Notes: generated from the sequence alone by a model not told the origin. A DNA stretch of 64,000 nt from Rhodococcus globerulus NBRC 14531 (GCF_001894805.1 NZ_BCWX01000006.1:1-64000); one strand, 5' to 3'; counted from the first letter of the stretch, positions 1 through 9,534 are shown. A program made the numbers and translations.

Positions 1-44
1 CCCCCGGGATCGAGCGAACGGTACACCCGTCGCCTCGGATCGAC

Positions 45-59
45 CGAACGTACCGTTCG
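45..59. promoter_or_regulatory. Palindromic operator-like site
   Basis: A perfect 6-bp inverted repeat, CGAACG-TAC-CGTTCG. A related half-site with the same GATCGA-CGAACG context lies at 10-24, so two similar elements sit about 30 bp apart. This resembles a TetR- or MarR-type operator serving a gene left of the window or the gene starting near 153. The regulator is unknown. Confidence 0.4.
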
Positions 60-152
60 CACCATCGCGGGCGGGTTAAAACTCCGCAAACAGGGTACGT
101 AGCGACGACAAAACTCATGGGATGTCAGTAGTTCGTGGCATAGTGAACAGCT

Positions 153-1604
153 ATGGTTGGCCTCCGCAACTCCAGTGGCTCGCACCTGCGACTTGTGCCG
201 ACAGGATTGGATCAGCAAGAACCCGCTGCTTCACAGCAGACTCCCGCTGCTTCACAGCAGACTCCCGCTGTGCCCGAACATCCCTCGATGAACTCGCGTG
301 GACAGCGCCGTTCACTGCCGGCAGGTCTACGAATCTCGATTCGGCTTGAAGAGGTGTCCACGCAGATATCGCGGCGGTTGATTGTCGATTCCGATTTCAC
401 GCTCGACGATTTCCATGCCGTAGTTCAACGGGCAATGGGTTGGCACGATATGCATGGACATTCGTGGCGGAAGATCGGCACACGGTTTCCTGGTGATTTT
501 CTGGAATACGCTCCGCGTAATCGTGTGGCTGATCGTCGTAGCCGCGGCCAGAGCGCAGTCGCCGAGAACGAGGTCCACGTTCACGAAGTTCTGATATCTC
601 CCGGTGACATGATCCAGTACCGGTACGGACGAGCCGGTGCGTGGCGGCATTCTGTGACTCTCGAAGCGGTCGACGACGAGGCAGCGGATAAACCTGCGGT
701 GTGCGTCGAAGGTGTTGGTGCGTGCCCGCCCGAGGAATGCGCGGGACCTGAAGAATTCGAGCAACTGTTGAGGATGTTGCTTTCCGAGGAATTGCGCTCT
801 CGTGAGTGGACTCTGGAGTGGGCACAAACCGATTTCGAGCCGAATAAGTTTGTGTTGGAGGAGGTCAACGAGCGATTGGCTCATTGTGTCGGAACGGTGG
901 CGCGCGAGTCCGCGATAGCGTCGTTCCCACGCACCTTCGATATCTGGAATCTGTTCGAATTGCTCGCGCCGGCCAGCGCACCTGAGTTGCATGACGTCTT
1001 TGCGATGGCGCGACTCGATGATCGGTCCGAGTCTTCGTCGCAGATACGTGTTGCTGTGGGCGCGCGGCTGCAGATGTTGTTGACGTTGATCGGTGACGAT
1101 GGAATCGATGTCGAGTCATTTCTGTCGACGGTCGATGCGGCGCTGGACCAGCCGGAACTCGAGCCGGTTAATCTTCCCAAGGCTCAGCGTTTGTTTGTGC
1201 TGCTCCGAAGCTGGGGTTTGGCCAGGAAGCTGAAGGGCCGGATTGTCCTGACTCGTCGTGGGCGTTCAGCGAGTGCAGATGCAGACGCTTTGTGGAATTG
1301 CATTGTCGACGGGGTTCCCGTTGCGTCGGCGGGACCTGCGCGGGCGATTGAACTTCTTGTCCTGCTCGCTGTTGCCGCGGGGCTGGAGCCGTCGGATCGA
1401 CATCACCTTGTTGCGGGAACTCTTGGCCAGATCCGATCGTCCCCGGCGTTGGTTGCAGAGCCCGCGATTCCGGGCAAGTCTGCTGGCACCACGATCGAGG
1501 TTCTCGATCTGGTCGGCGCGATTGGATACGACCTGGTAGGGATGATCTCGACGTCGGATATGCCCTGGGCGCAGTATCTTGCGCGGGCAGTCCTTCAGCG
1601 CTAA
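153..1604 (+). CDS. Plasmid pRiA4b ORF-3 family protein (IS1096 passenger TnpR-like domain)
   Basis: A 483-aa protein. Residues about 50-205 match the pRiA4b ORF-3 domain: the RISIRLEEV strand, an HAVVQRAMGW helix, DMHGHSW, GDMIQYRYGRAGAWRHSV, and a Cys-containing segment CVEGVGACPPEECAGPEEF. The C-terminal 250 residues are not assigned. The family occurs on mobile elements and chromosomes and its biochemical role is not established; no transposase is nearby. The first ATG (153) has only a weak ribosome site. A later in-frame ATG at 288 would drop the Gln/Pro-rich repeated N-terminus but keep the whole domain, so the start is uncertain. Confidence 0.75.
   Translation: MVGLRNSSGSHLRLVPTGLDQQEPAASQQTPAASQQTPAVPEHPSMNSRGQRRSLPAGLRISIRLEEVSTQISRRLIVDSDFTLDDFHAVVQRAMGWHDMHGHSWRKIGTRFPGDFLEYAPRNRVADRRSRGQSAVAENEVHVHEVLISPGDMIQYRYGRAGAWRHSVTLEAVDDEAADKPAVCVEGVGACPPEECAGPEEFEQLLRMLLSEELRSREWTLEWAQTDFEPNKFVLEEVNERLAHCVGTVARESAIASFPRTFDIWNLFELLAPASAPELHDVFAMARLDDRSESSSQIRVAVGARLQMLLTLIGDDGIDVESFLSTVDAALDQPELEPVNLPKAQRLFVLLRSWGLARKLKGRIVLTRRGRSASADADALWNCIVDGVPVASAGPARAIELLVLLAVAAGLEPSDRHHLVAGTLGQIRSSPALVAEPAIPGKSAGTTIEVLDLVGAIGYDLVGMISTSDMPWAQYLARAVLQR
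222..270. repeat. 21-bp tandem repeat, 2.3 copies
   Basis: Two identical 21-bp units (222-242 and 243-263) followed by a 7-bp partial copy. In the overlapping gene they encode the repeated heptapeptide PAASQQT. Each unit carries a small ctgct/agcag inverted repeat. The copy number could vary between strains. Confidence 0.85.
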
Positions 1605-1618
1605 AAGTACAGCTGGAA

Positions 1619-1663
1619 CGAACATGGGGTCCGAGCCTGATTCAGGCTCGGACCCCATGTTCG
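1619..1663. terminator. Bidirectional intrinsic terminator-like hairpin
   Basis: A perfect 22-bp inverted repeat with a single central base sits between the convergent ends of the pRiA4b ORF-3 gene (stop at 1604) and the terD gene (stop at 1674). There is no strong T-run, as is common in actinobacteria. Confidence 0.85.
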
Positions 1664-1673
1664 TGGCGCGATG

Positions 1674-2249
1674 TCAGATGTTGACGCCGTAGTCACGGGC
1701 GATGCCTGCTAGGCCTGACGCGTATCCCTGGCCGATTGCCCGGAACTTCCACTCGTTGTTGTGCCGGTACACCTCACCGAAGAGCATGGCTGTCTCTGTG
1801 GACGCATCTTCGGACAGGTCGTAGCGAGCAAGCTCTGATCCGGTGGAGAGGTCGACCACGCGAATGTAGGCATTGGTGACCTGGCCGAAGGATTGGAGGC
1901 GCGCGTCGGCGTCGTGGATCGATACCGGGAAGAAGATGTTGGTGACGTTGGGCGGTACCGCCGGGAGGTCGATGTTGATTACCTCGTCGTCTCCGTCGCC
2001 TTCGCCGGTGAGGTTGTCGCCGGTGTGCTCGATGGCACCGTCAGGGGACCGTAGGTTGTTGTAGAACACGAAGTGAAGATCGGAAAGTACCTTGCGTTCC
2101 GGGCCGGTGACCAACGCACTGGCATCAAGGTCGAAGTCAGCGCCACTGGTACTTCGTGCGTCCCATCCAAGTCCGACAGCGATTTTGGTCAGATTGGGTG
2201 CTGCTTTCGACAGAGATACGTTGCCGCCCTTGGCAAGTGTGACGCCCAT
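1674..2249 (-). CDS. TerD family protein (canonical stand-alone TerD/TerE)
   Basis: 191 aa, the usual length of stand-alone TerD proteins. It has the canonical features: N-terminal [15 protein letters not shown], the DFDLDASA motif (residues 38-45), the LHFVFYNN strand, and the acidic calcium loop TGEGDGDDE (81-89). It ends in the typical [18 protein letters not shown]. TerD proteins are calcium-binding cytoplasmic proteins of tellurite-resistance and stress systems. The ATG at 2249 has an AGAGGA ribosome site. It lies 112 bp downstream of the SNF2 gene on the same strand. It retains the acidic loop that the two TerD domains fused to other proteins in this window lack. Confidence 0.95.
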   Translation of the reverse strand: MGVTLAKGGNVSLSKAAPNLTKIAVGLGWDARSTSGADFDLDASALVTGPERKVLSDLHFVFYNNLRSPDGAIEHTGDNLTGEGDGDDEVINIDLPAVPPNVTNIFFPVSIHDADARLQSFGQVTNAYIRVVDLSTGSELARYDLSEDASTETAMLFGEVYRHNNEWKFRAIGQGYASGLAGIARDYGVNI

Positions 2250-2361
2250 TCAGGTTCCTCTCGTTCGAATGTGGTGATATCCGCATTCGTGAGTTCTGTG
2301 TTGTCCGTTCACAAATAACCATACCGTTCCCCGAGATCACGGGGTGGGACAAGCCTGGCGT

Positions 2362-5300
2362 TTACTCGAATAGCGAACGGATGTCTTCGGCGCCCAGAGT
2401 GGAACTGAGGAGCTCGTCGGAGTCCATCACGCTGGCGAACAGCGCGGATTTCTTGGCTTTGAGAGCCATCACCTTGTCTTCGATCGTGTCCTTGGCGATG
2501 AGGCGGTACACCATCACGTTCTTGGTTTGGCCGATGCGATGTGCTCGGTCCACGGCTTGAGCTTCGGTGGCGGGGTTCCACCACGGATCGAGAATGAAAC
2601 AGTAGTCGGCCTCGGTGAGGTTGAGCCCGAAGCCACCTGCTTTGAGACTGATCAAAAACACTGGCGCAGCACCGGTTTTGAACTTTTCCAACACGTCGCC
2701 GCGGTCGCGCGTGCTGCCGTCGAGATAGCAGTGCTCAATGTTATCGGCGTCGAGGCGGCGGCGAACGGCGTTGAGGAAACCGGTGAACTGACTGAAGATC
2801 AAGGCGCGGTGTCCGCCGGCGATGACGTCGTCCAATTGTTCGAGAAGTGCGTCGACTTTGGCTGACGGGATCGTGGCGTGCTTGTCGTCGATCAGCGAGG
2901 CGTCGAGGCTGAGTTGGCGAAGTAGTGTCAGTGACGCGAGGATGGTGAAACGGTTCTTGTCGACGTCGGACAGCAAGCCGAGGATCTTCTGGCGTTCGCG
3001 TTGGAGATGCGTGTCGTAGAGCGCGCGATGCTTGGGGTAGAGGTCGATCTCGAGTACTTGTTCTTGCTTTGCCGGTAGGTCGCGAACCACCTGCTCCTTG
3101 GTGCGTCTGATCATCAACGGTTTGACACGTCGGCGCAGTTGTTCCAATCGCTCTGTGTCCCCGCCATTTTCGATCGGCCGACGGTACAGCTCGGTGAAGT
3201 GGGCGGAATTTGGAAAGAGTCCGGGAGCCGTGATCGCAAGCAGTGACCACAGTTCGGAAAGGTTGTTCTCCATAGGTGTGCCGGTGATGGCGAGTTTGAA
3301 CGGCGTCTCGAGTCTTCGGGCGCACTGGTGGACTTTGGATTTGTGGTTCTTTGCGAACTGGGCTTCATCGAGGATGAGGCCGGACCAGCTGTTGGCAGAA
3401 TAGGCGTCGGAGTCGAGGCGGAGCAACGCGTACGACGTGATGACGATGTCGGCGCCGATAACGATGTCGGTGAGATCGAGGTTCTGTCGTTTGAGTGTCC
3501 CGGTGACGATGACCGTACTGAGTTCTGGTGTGAATCTGGCTATTTCGGATTTCCAGTTGGAGACGACGCTGGTCGGGGCAACGATCAGAAAAGGTGGTGC
3601 CACCGGATCGGATTGGCGTGCACGGGCAATCATCGCCAGTGTTTGAAGCGTCTTGCCGAGCCCCATGTCGTCGGCCAGTATTCCGCCGAGTCCGTGTTCC
3701 AGAAGGAAATTGAGCCACCGGAATCCGTCGACCTGATAGGGACGCAGCGTGGCCAGCAATGTCGACGGGACATCCACGTGGTCGATGGAGGCATGGGTGA
3801 GCAACCCGTCGACCTGCTTTTTCCACTGCGCTGCTTGATGTTCGACGATTCCGAGCGACGCGAGATCGTCCCAGAGGCCGGCTTGGAACTTGCTGATTCG
3901 CAGCGGACCGTTGGGGCGGTCGAGGAGTGAGCGTGCTTCCGCGATGAGGCGTTGCAGTTCACGGAGTTCGGGTTTGTCGAGGCTGAAGTATGCGCCGTCG
4001 GGCAACAGCAGTTCGGTGGCGCCGATGCTGAGGGCGGCAAAGATGTCGGCAAAGGGCACTTCTTGGCCGTCTGCGTTGACGGTGACCCCGAGGTCGAACC
4101 AGTCCGATCCGGCGCTGTCCGGCGAAGCGCTGGTGGAGAGCCCGATGACAAGCGAATCATCGGTGGCGCGATAGTTGGCGGGTGTCCCGTCGATGGTGAC
4201 GTCAGCATCTGGATGGTCACGGAGCAACGGAAGGACATCGAGTGTGAATCGCATCGTGTCCAGGCCCGCCAATGAACCGTGGACCAGTTCTCGCGTGTGT
4301 GGCCGAGTGGTGTCGGAGGGACCGAACAGGGAGCTCACGGTGTCGAGGATGGATTGTTCCTTGGCGGGAGAGCGGCCGTCGAGTGACCCGGGATGTTCAC
4401 CCACGCCGACGGCCAATCGATCGTTCCCGATGGTGTACTGCCACTCCCACGTCAGGTCAACACCATGATCATCGCCGTACTTCGCTCTCAGGTGAAGGAC
4501 CGGACCGCTGATCTCGGGTGACGCGTACGAATTGTCGCTGGAGACGATGTCGGCAATTGAGCTGAGTCTGACCGCGAAGCGGGAAGTGAAGGTTTCGCGG
4601 TGTTCTGCCGGCACGTCGATGGCGTCGCCTGCGTTGATGAAGTCCTTGAGGGCAGGGGAGACGGAGGTGTTCAGCGGTGCCAACCGGATTCTGCCGTCGT
4701 GGTCGACTGCGTAGATGCCGTGGGCAGTGCTACCGATTGTTCCCCAGATCGGTGGGGTTGGCTCTGATGTTCTCTCGCCGTCGTTCGTGAAAAATGGGCG
4801 CGGTGTGACCTGAAGTCCGTTGTCCGGACCATGCGTCACGTCGATGCACACGTCCACTCCGTCATCGATCATGACTGGTCCGAGGCTCGGCTTGGCGTGG
4901 AGGAGTGGGATACCGGCATTGCGCGCCTCGGCGAGCAACGCCCACAGGCCAGGACTGGGGAAGTCCGCCAGATCAAAATCGGTGGCGTTGTAGTGGCGGT
5001 ACGCCGTCCTGGCACTGATCAGTAGGTGGATGTCATTGAGTATCCGGATGTGTTGCGCCGGGTGTTGGTGGAAGCTGCCCAGCTTGTTCCACGCGAGGCC
5101 CCCGGAAATCCATCCCCGCGCGCCTGGTTGCACGGGTTTGACCAGTAGTTGGTTTCGTGGGCCGTTGGTGCGCAGAGTGAATTGAATGCCAAGATCACTG
5201 GCGCCTCGTTCGACAGGATTCGGCCGAAGTAACGCCCGGATCGAGTCTTCCCAGTTCTTGGGCGCCGGTGGTTGTGAGGACCTCGCCGCGGCAGCTATGA

Positions 5301-5589
5301 CCAGGGCAGCGACGTGCTTACAGTTCATGCGCACCGGGCACGTGCAAATGCCACGGAGGATCGTGGCGACGTTGGTGGTGTTGTTATGGGTGCGCCGGCT
5401 GAGGAAGACCGTAGATACGTACTCCTCGTTGCCGATTACCTCGCCTTCGAGAGTCTGGGTCGCCTCGTCCCACTCGAATTCGCGAACGGCTCCTTGGCGG
5501 AAATAGTCGAGTCCGCGTTGAAATGTGGTTGTGCCGACTACAGCGCGGATTTGGTCCAGGTCGAGGACTAGGACTGATTCCGGCTGCAT
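2362..5589 (-). CDS. SWIM zinc-finger SNF2-family helicase
   Basis: 1075 aa. The N-terminal SWIM motif is CTC (residues 82-84) followed by CKH (90-92). Walker A DDMGLGKT lies near residue 640, the Walker B box DEAQ near 740, and the C-terminal helicase half ends in AHRIGQ near 1018, the Swi2/Snf2 motif VI. Bacterial SWIM-SNF2 proteins are DNA-translocating ATPases that presumably remodel protein-DNA complexes; the exact role is unknown. The ATG has a GGGTGGAAAG ribosome site. The gene is divergent from the mycolyltransferase at 5700 and lies upstream of terD on the same strand, so co-transcription is possible. A weak 5-bp GC hairpin at 2329-2344 lies between them. Confidence 0.93.
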   Translation of the reverse strand: MQPESVLVLDLDQIRAVVGTTTFQRGLDYFRQGAVREFEWDEATQTLEGEVIGNEEYVSTVFLSRRTHNNTTNVATILRGICTCPVRMNCKHVAALVIAAAARSSQPPAPKNWEDSIRALLRPNPVERGASDLGIQFTLRTNGPRNQLLVKPVQPGARGWISGGLAWNKLGSFHQHPAQHIRILNDIHLLISARTAYRHYNATDFDLADFPSPGLWALLAEARNAGIPLLHAKPSLGPVMIDDGVDVCIDVTHGPDNGLQVTPRPFFTNDGERTSEPTPPIWGTIGSTAHGIYAVDHDGRIRLAPLNTSVSPALKDFINAGDAIDVPAEHRETFTSRFAVRLSSIADIVSSDNSYASPEISGPVLHLRAKYGDDHGVDLTWEWQYTIGNDRLAVGVGEHPGSLDGRSPAKEQSILDTVSSLFGPSDTTRPHTRELVHGSLAGLDTMRFTLDVLPLLRDHPDADVTIDGTPANYRATDDSLVIGLSTSASPDSAGSDWFDLGVTVNADGQEVPFADIFAALSIGATELLLPDGAYFSLDKPELRELQRLIAEARSLLDRPNGPLRISKFQAGLWDDLASLGIVEHQAAQWKKQVDGLLTHASIDHVDVPSTLLATLRPYQVDGFRWLNFLLEHGLGGILADDMGLGKTLQTLAMIARARQSDPVAPPFLIVAPTSVVSNWKSEIARFTPELSTVIVTGTLKRQNLDLTDIVIGADIVITSYALLRLDSDAYSANSWSGLILDEAQFAKNHKSKVHQCARRLETPFKLAITGTPMENNLSELWSLLAITAPGLFPNSAHFTELYRRPIENGGDTERLEQLRRRVKPLMIRRTKEQVVRDLPAKQEQVLEIDLYPKHRALYDTHLQRERQKILGLLSDVDKNRFTILASLTLLRQLSLDASLIDDKHATIPSAKVDALLEQLDDVIAGGHRALIFSQFTGFLNAVRRRLDADNIEHCYLDGSTRDRGDVLEKFKTGAAPVFLISLKAGGFGLNLTEADYCFILDPWWNPATEAQAVDRAHRIGQTKNVMVYRLIAKDTIEDKVMALKAKKSALFASVMDSDELLSSTLGAEDIRSLFE

Positions 5590-5699
5590 CTTTCCACCCT
5601 AATCCGCGAGTCCGACACCGCTGTGAAACAGCGGTAATGACCGCCGATTTTAAACTGGACGGTATGTTCACTTTGTCGGATTAGAAATTGGGAGTCTGG

Positions 5700-6794
5700 A
5701 TGAATGTCCATGTGAACACGCGTGCCCGGATTGGGAAGCTCGGGGCCGCGCTGATCGCGGCATGTGTCGCGACCGCGCCGCTGGTCGGTGCCGGTACGGC
5801 CAACGCGCAGCAGAGCACCGGGAGTATAGGAAGTTTCGATTTCGGATCGAGCGTTCCCGAGATATTTCGGGATGATCCCGGACCGCTTCCAGTTCTGCGC
5901 GACGACATAGTGGCACCGGCAATTGTGGGTGAAGTGCACACCGGAGCGCAGGCGTCGCGCCTGACTGTTGCGTCGCCGGCCTTGAAGCGTGAGGTTGGTG
6001 TCGAGGTGTTACTTCCGGCCGACAACTCGGTTCCGCGCCCGACGCTTTACATGCTGCAGGGCGTCGACGGTGGTGAGGGCTCGAACGGCTGGGTGACCAT
6101 GGGCGGCGCCCCCGCGTTTTTTGCTGACAAGAATGCCCATGTCGTCATGATCAACGGGGGATCAGCGAGCTTGTTCTCGGATTGGGAGAACGAGGATCCG
6201 GCGCTCGGATTGCACAAGTGGGAAACCTTCATCGCGAAGGAGTTGCCACCGTTGATCGACGCTCACTTCGGGACCAACGGCGTCAATGCAATCGCCGGGA
6301 CGTCGATGGGTGCGCAGGGCGCGATGATGCTCGCTCATCGGTATCCGGATCTGTATCGCGGCGTCGCGGTGTTCAGCGGTTGCTATTCGACGATGGATAC
6401 CTGGGGCCGAACCAGCGTGCAGGCGACGATTACCTCGCGCGGCGGTGATCCGGCCAATATGTGGGGAGCACTCGGTGGGGCCGAGTGGGAAGCACATGAT
6501 TCCGTGTTGAACGCAGAAAGCCTGCGCGGCAAGGAGATCTACATCTCCACTGCTAACGGCGCCCCCGGAGCGGATGAAACGCTGCAGACGCCGGAACTGC
6601 TGGAGCGACTGGTTGTCGGCGGCGGGATCGAGGCTGCCGCAAAGGTGTGCACCAAGTTGTTCGATCAGCGATTGCGTTCACTTGATATCGATGCCACCGT
6701 GGACTACGAGCCCAACGGCACCCATGCGTGGGCGTACTGGCGTGAGCGCTTGCCGAAGGCGTGGCCGACGCTGTCGAAGGCTCTGGGTGTCTGA
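5700..6794 (+). CDS. Mycolyltransferase / antigen 85-type esterase (copy 1)
   Basis: 364 aa with a Sec signal peptide (Ala-rich hydrophobic core, cleavage near TANAQQ), so exported to the cell envelope. It has an alpha/beta-hydrolase esterase-D/antigen-85 fold: the nucleophile elbow GTSMGAQG, the conserved HKWETFIAKELP segment, and the catalytic-His motif NGTHAWAYW near the C-terminus. Such enzymes transfer mycolic acids between trehalose and arabinogalactan in mycolate-containing actinobacteria. I chose the ATG at 5700 over an in-frame TTG at 5688 because GGGAG precedes it at normal spacing and the signal peptide follows directly. A paralogue of identical length follows at 6915. Confidence 0.93.
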   Translation: MNVHVNTRARIGKLGAALIAACVATAPLVGAGTANAQQSTGSIGSFDFGSSVPEIFRDDPGPLPVLRDDIVAPAIVGEVHTGAQASRLTVASPALKREVGVEVLLPADNSVPRPTLYMLQGVDGGEGSNGWVTMGGAPAFFADKNAHVVMINGGSASLFSDWENEDPALGLHKWETFIAKELPPLIDAHFGTNGVNAIAGTSMGAQGAMMLAHRYPDLYRGVAVFSGCYSTMDTWGRTSVQATITSRGGDPANMWGALGGAEWEAHDSVLNAESLRGKEIYISTANGAPGADETLQTPELLERLVVGGGIEAAAKVCTKLFDQRLRSLDIDATVDYEPNGTHAWAYWRERLPKAWPTLSKALGV

Positions 6795-6914
6795 CGGTAC
6801 GTGCGCAGCTGTCGTTTCGCCGCTGATCAGGCGTGGTGGGATGGGCCAGCGGGTGAGTGTGTCCGAATTACACGGTATCTTTCAAATGACTGTATTTAAT
6901 TGTTTGGGAGCCTG

Positions 6915-8009
6915 ATGTCGAAGTGCCTGACCCCGCTCACCCCCGTGAGGCGGGCGGGAATCGTTGTAACCACTGCGTGTGTGTTCGGACTGCAGGTGCT
7001 CAGTATCACTTCAGTAGGCGCGACGCCGATCTCCGACAGTCTCGAGACGTTGGAATACGGTTCGACTGTGCCCGGGTCCATGCAGGGCGACCCAGGGGCA
7101 CCAGCACAACTGTTGGACGGCATTACGGCCCCCGCAATTGTCGGAGAGAACGTGACTGGACCGCAGTCCGTTCGGCTGACGGTGGCATCTCCCGCCTTGC
7201 GACGTGACGTCGGCATCGAAGTTATCCTTCCCGCGGACAACTCTGCGCCGAGACCTACCCTGTATCTCCTGGATGGTGCCGACGCTCAGGAGAAGTCCAG
7301 TGGGTGGGTGCGGTACGGCGTCGCGCCGGATTTCTTTGCCGACAAGAACGTCAACGTCGTGATGATCAACGGCGGCAAGGCCGGCATGTACACGGATTGG
7401 GAGAACGAGGATCCGGCACTTGGACTGCACAAGTGGGAAACGTTCATTGCGAAAGAGTTGCCCTCGCTCCTGAACGCGAGATTGAACACCAACGGCGTCA
7501 ATGCAATTGCGGGCATTTCGATGGGCGCGCAGGGTGCGATGATGCTCGCCCACCGAAATCCGGGCCTGTACAAAGGTGTGGCGGGTTTCAGTGGGTGCTA
7601 CTCGACCACGGACACCTGGGGGCGCGCCAGCATCCAATCGACGGTCACGTCGCGCGGCGGAAACACCGACAACATGTGGGGGATTCCAGGCGGGCCGGAA
7701 TGGGAAGCGCACGATTCGCTCCTCAATGCCGAGCAACTCCGCGGAACGGAAATCTACTTGTCCGTCGCGACGGGCGTGGCGGGCGAGAACGAAAATTTGC
7801 AGACGCCTGATTTGGCCGATCGTCTGGTCGTCGGTGGCAGTATCGAGGCGGTTGCACACATGTGTACCAAGGCTTTCGACCAGCGTCTCACCGCACTCGG
7901 TATCGATGCCACGATCGACTACGAACCGACCGGCACGCACTCGTGGCCGTACTGGCGTGAGCGTTTCCCCAAAGTGTGGCCAACTTTGGCCAAGGCGCTC
8001 GGTATCTGA
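6915..8009 (+). CDS. Mycolyltransferase / antigen 85-type esterase (copy 2)
   Basis: 364 aa, clearly paralogous along its full length to the preceding gene and of the same length. It has an N-terminal signal peptide, the nucleophile elbow GISMGAQG, the SDWENEDPALGLHKWE-type block (here beginning TDW), and the C-terminal GTHSWPYW His motif. The role is export and mycolate transfer or related esterase activity in the envelope. The ATG at 6915 has GGGAG upstream; the region just before both copies has the same pattern (TTGGGAG, 5-6 nt, ATG), so the duplication included the ribosome site. The 120-bp gap between copies contains no obvious terminator. The hairpin at 8019 ends the pair. Confidence 0.93.
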   Translation: MSKCLTPLTPVRRAGIVVTTACVFGLQVLSITSVGATPISDSLETLEYGSTVPGSMQGDPGAPAQLLDGITAPAIVGENVTGPQSVRLTVASPALRRDVGIEVILPADNSAPRPTLYLLDGADAQEKSSGWVRYGVAPDFFADKNVNVVMINGGKAGMYTDWENEDPALGLHKWETFIAKELPSLLNARLNTNGVNAIAGISMGAQGAMMLAHRNPGLYKGVAGFSGCYSTTDTWGRASIQSTVTSRGGNTDNMWGIPGGPEWEAHDSLLNAEQLRGTEIYLSVATGVAGENENLQTPDLADRLVVGGSIEAVAHMCTKAFDQRLTALGIDATIDYEPTGTHSWPYWRERFPKVWPTLAKALGI

Positions 8010-8018
8010 CCAGAAAAA

Positions 8019-8050
8019 ATGTCCCCACACCGATCGCGGTGCGGGGACAT
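8019..8050. terminator. Terminator hairpin between convergent genes
   Basis: A 14-bp stem with one mismatch (atgtccccacaccg pairing with cggtgcggggacat) is flanked by AAAAAA on the left and TCTTTT on the right. It therefore works on both strands, ending the mycolyltransferase pair and the convergent symporter gene. Confidence 0.9.
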
Positions 8051-8067
8051 CTTTTGGTGTGGCCGAA

Positions 8068-9438
8068 TTATGCGTCGACGAGTTCTTCGGCAAACGGATT
8101 ACCGTTGCGAGGCGCGTTGAAGCGGGCCGTGTCGAGGATGCCTTCGCGCTTGGCCACGATCACCGGGACGAGTGCCTGCCCGGTGACGTTGACGGCCGTA
8201 CGGCCCATGTCGACGATCGGTTCGACGGCAAGCAGCAGACCGACGCCGGCAAGTGGCAGTCCGAGTGTCGAGAGCGTCAGGGTGAGCATGACTGTTGCAC
8301 CGGTAGTTCCAGCGGTAGCGGCCGAACCGATAACCGACACGACAACGATCAAGAGGTAGTCGGTGAAGTTGAGCGGAACGTCGTAGAAGCCGGCAACAAA
8401 GATGGCGGCGATTGCGGGATAGATTGCGGCGCAACCGTCCATTTTCGTGGTGGCACCCAGCGGCACGGCAAACGACGCGTATTCGCGCGGCACGCCGAGA
8501 TTGCGCTCGGTGACGCGTTCGGTCAGTGGGAGTGTGCCGATCGACGAGCGGGAAACGAAGCCGAGTTGAGTGGCAGGCCAGACGCCGGAGAAGAAGTTCC
8601 GAACCGAGAGGCCGTGTGCAGCAATGAGAGCCGGGTAGACGACAAAGAACACGATCGCCAGACCGATGTAGACCGCGGCGGTGAATACGCCGAGCGATCC
8701 GATGGCGTCCCAGCCGTAGGTTGCGACGGCGGTGGCGATCAGGCCGGCGGTGCCGATCGGCGCGAGGCGAATGATCCACCACAGCACCTTCTGGATGATT
8801 GCCAGGAGGGAAGCGTTGAACTCGAGGAACTTCTCTGCCTTGGCGCCGACCTTGAGCGCCGCGATTCCGATTGCCGCTGCGATGACAAGCAGCTGCAGAA
8901 CATTGAAGCTCAGTGAGGTTGTCGCGACGCCTTCGGTGACTGACGTCTTGGCACCCAGACCGAGGAAGTTGTTCGGCACCAGGCCGGTGATGAACGCCCA
9001 CCACGATCCGGAGCTCTTCGGTTCCTTGGCAGATTCGACGGCAACGTCGGTACGTGAACCTGGATCGGTGATCAGGCCGACGACGATGCCGATGATGACC
9101 GCGATGAATGCCGTGATCGCGAACCACAACAGAGTCTGCACAGCCAATCGAGCGGCATTGGCAACCTGACGCAGGTTTGCGATGGAACTGACGATGGCTG
9201 TGAACACCAGCGGAATGACCGCGACCGTCAGCAGTTTGACGTAGCTGCTGCCGATGGTCTGTACAGTTCCGACGAGCCAGTTCACATTGCCGTCTGCGGC
9301 GTCAGGCATCGCGCGGGCAACGAGACCGAGAATGACACCGATAACCAGACCGGCAACAATCTGAGGTCCGAATGACGTTGCCCACGAGGGGAACCGGGTT
9401 TTTGATTCCGGCACGCCGGTAGAGGTGGAGCTGGGCAT
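8068..9438 (-). CDS. Dicarboxylate/amino acid:cation symporter (DAACS family), probable L-cystine importer
   Basis: 456 aa, polytopic, with the DAACS hallmarks: a Ser-rich re-entrant loop (SRSSIGTLPLT), the segment SFAVPLGATTKMDGCA, and the C-terminal AATAGTTGATVMLTLTL region. Members import glutamate, C4-dicarboxylates or, in the TcyP branch, cystine. I infer cystine because a cysteine-type leader peptide lies just upstream (9535-9609). The ATG at 9438 has a GAAAGG ribosome site 7 nt upstream; the reading frame extends 14 codons further but without a comparable site. The 97-bp gap to the leader would carry the attenuation control. Confidence 0.88.
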   Translation of the reverse strand: MPSSTSTGVPESKTRFPSWATSFGPQIVAGLVIGVILGLVARAMPDAADGNVNWLVGTVQTIGSSYVKLLTVAVIPLVFTAIVSSIANLRQVANAARLAVQTLLWFAITAFIAVIIGIVVGLITDPGSRTDVAVESAKEPKSSGSWWAFITGLVPNNFLGLGAKTSVTEGVATTSLSFNVLQLLVIAAAIGIAALKVGAKAEKFLEFNASLLAIIQKVLWWIIRLAPIGTAGLIATAVATYGWDAIGSLGVFTAAVYIGLAIVFFVVYPALIAAHGLSVRNFFSGVWPATQLGFVSRSSIGTLPLTERVTERNLGVPREYASFAVPLGATTKMDGCAAIYPAIAAIFVAGFYDVPLNFTDYLLIVVVSVIGSAATAGTTGATVMLTLTLSTLGLPLAGVGLLLAVEPIVDMGRTAVNVTGQALVPVIVAKREGILDTARFNAPRNGNPFAEELVDA

Positions 9439-9534
9439 GACAATGCCTTTCAAAAAATTGAAGAGAGCGAAACGCGGCACGCCGTGAAGAAGTTCAGGCG
9501 GGGTTTCGTGAAAATGTTTCCTGGTACGCGTCTA

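Noticed and set aside
122-349. Short plus-strand frame overlapping the pRiA4b ORF-3-type gene
   Set aside because: It is an out-of-frame reading of the 21-bp repeat region and has no ribosome site or family match.
153-1604. Possible mobile-element cargo because pRiA4b ORF-3 proteins occur in IS1096-like elements
   Set aside because: No transposase, terminal inverted repeat or target duplication is visible around the gene.
7011-8093. 360-codon minus-strand frame opposite the second mycolyltransferase
   Set aside because: It is antisense to a clear enzyme gene, has an unusual His/Arg-rich composition, and crosses the terminator.
7576-8916. 446-codon plus-strand frame spanning the terminator and the antisense of the symporter
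   Set aside because: High-GC shadow frame: it overlaps two certain genes and its composition is not protein-like.
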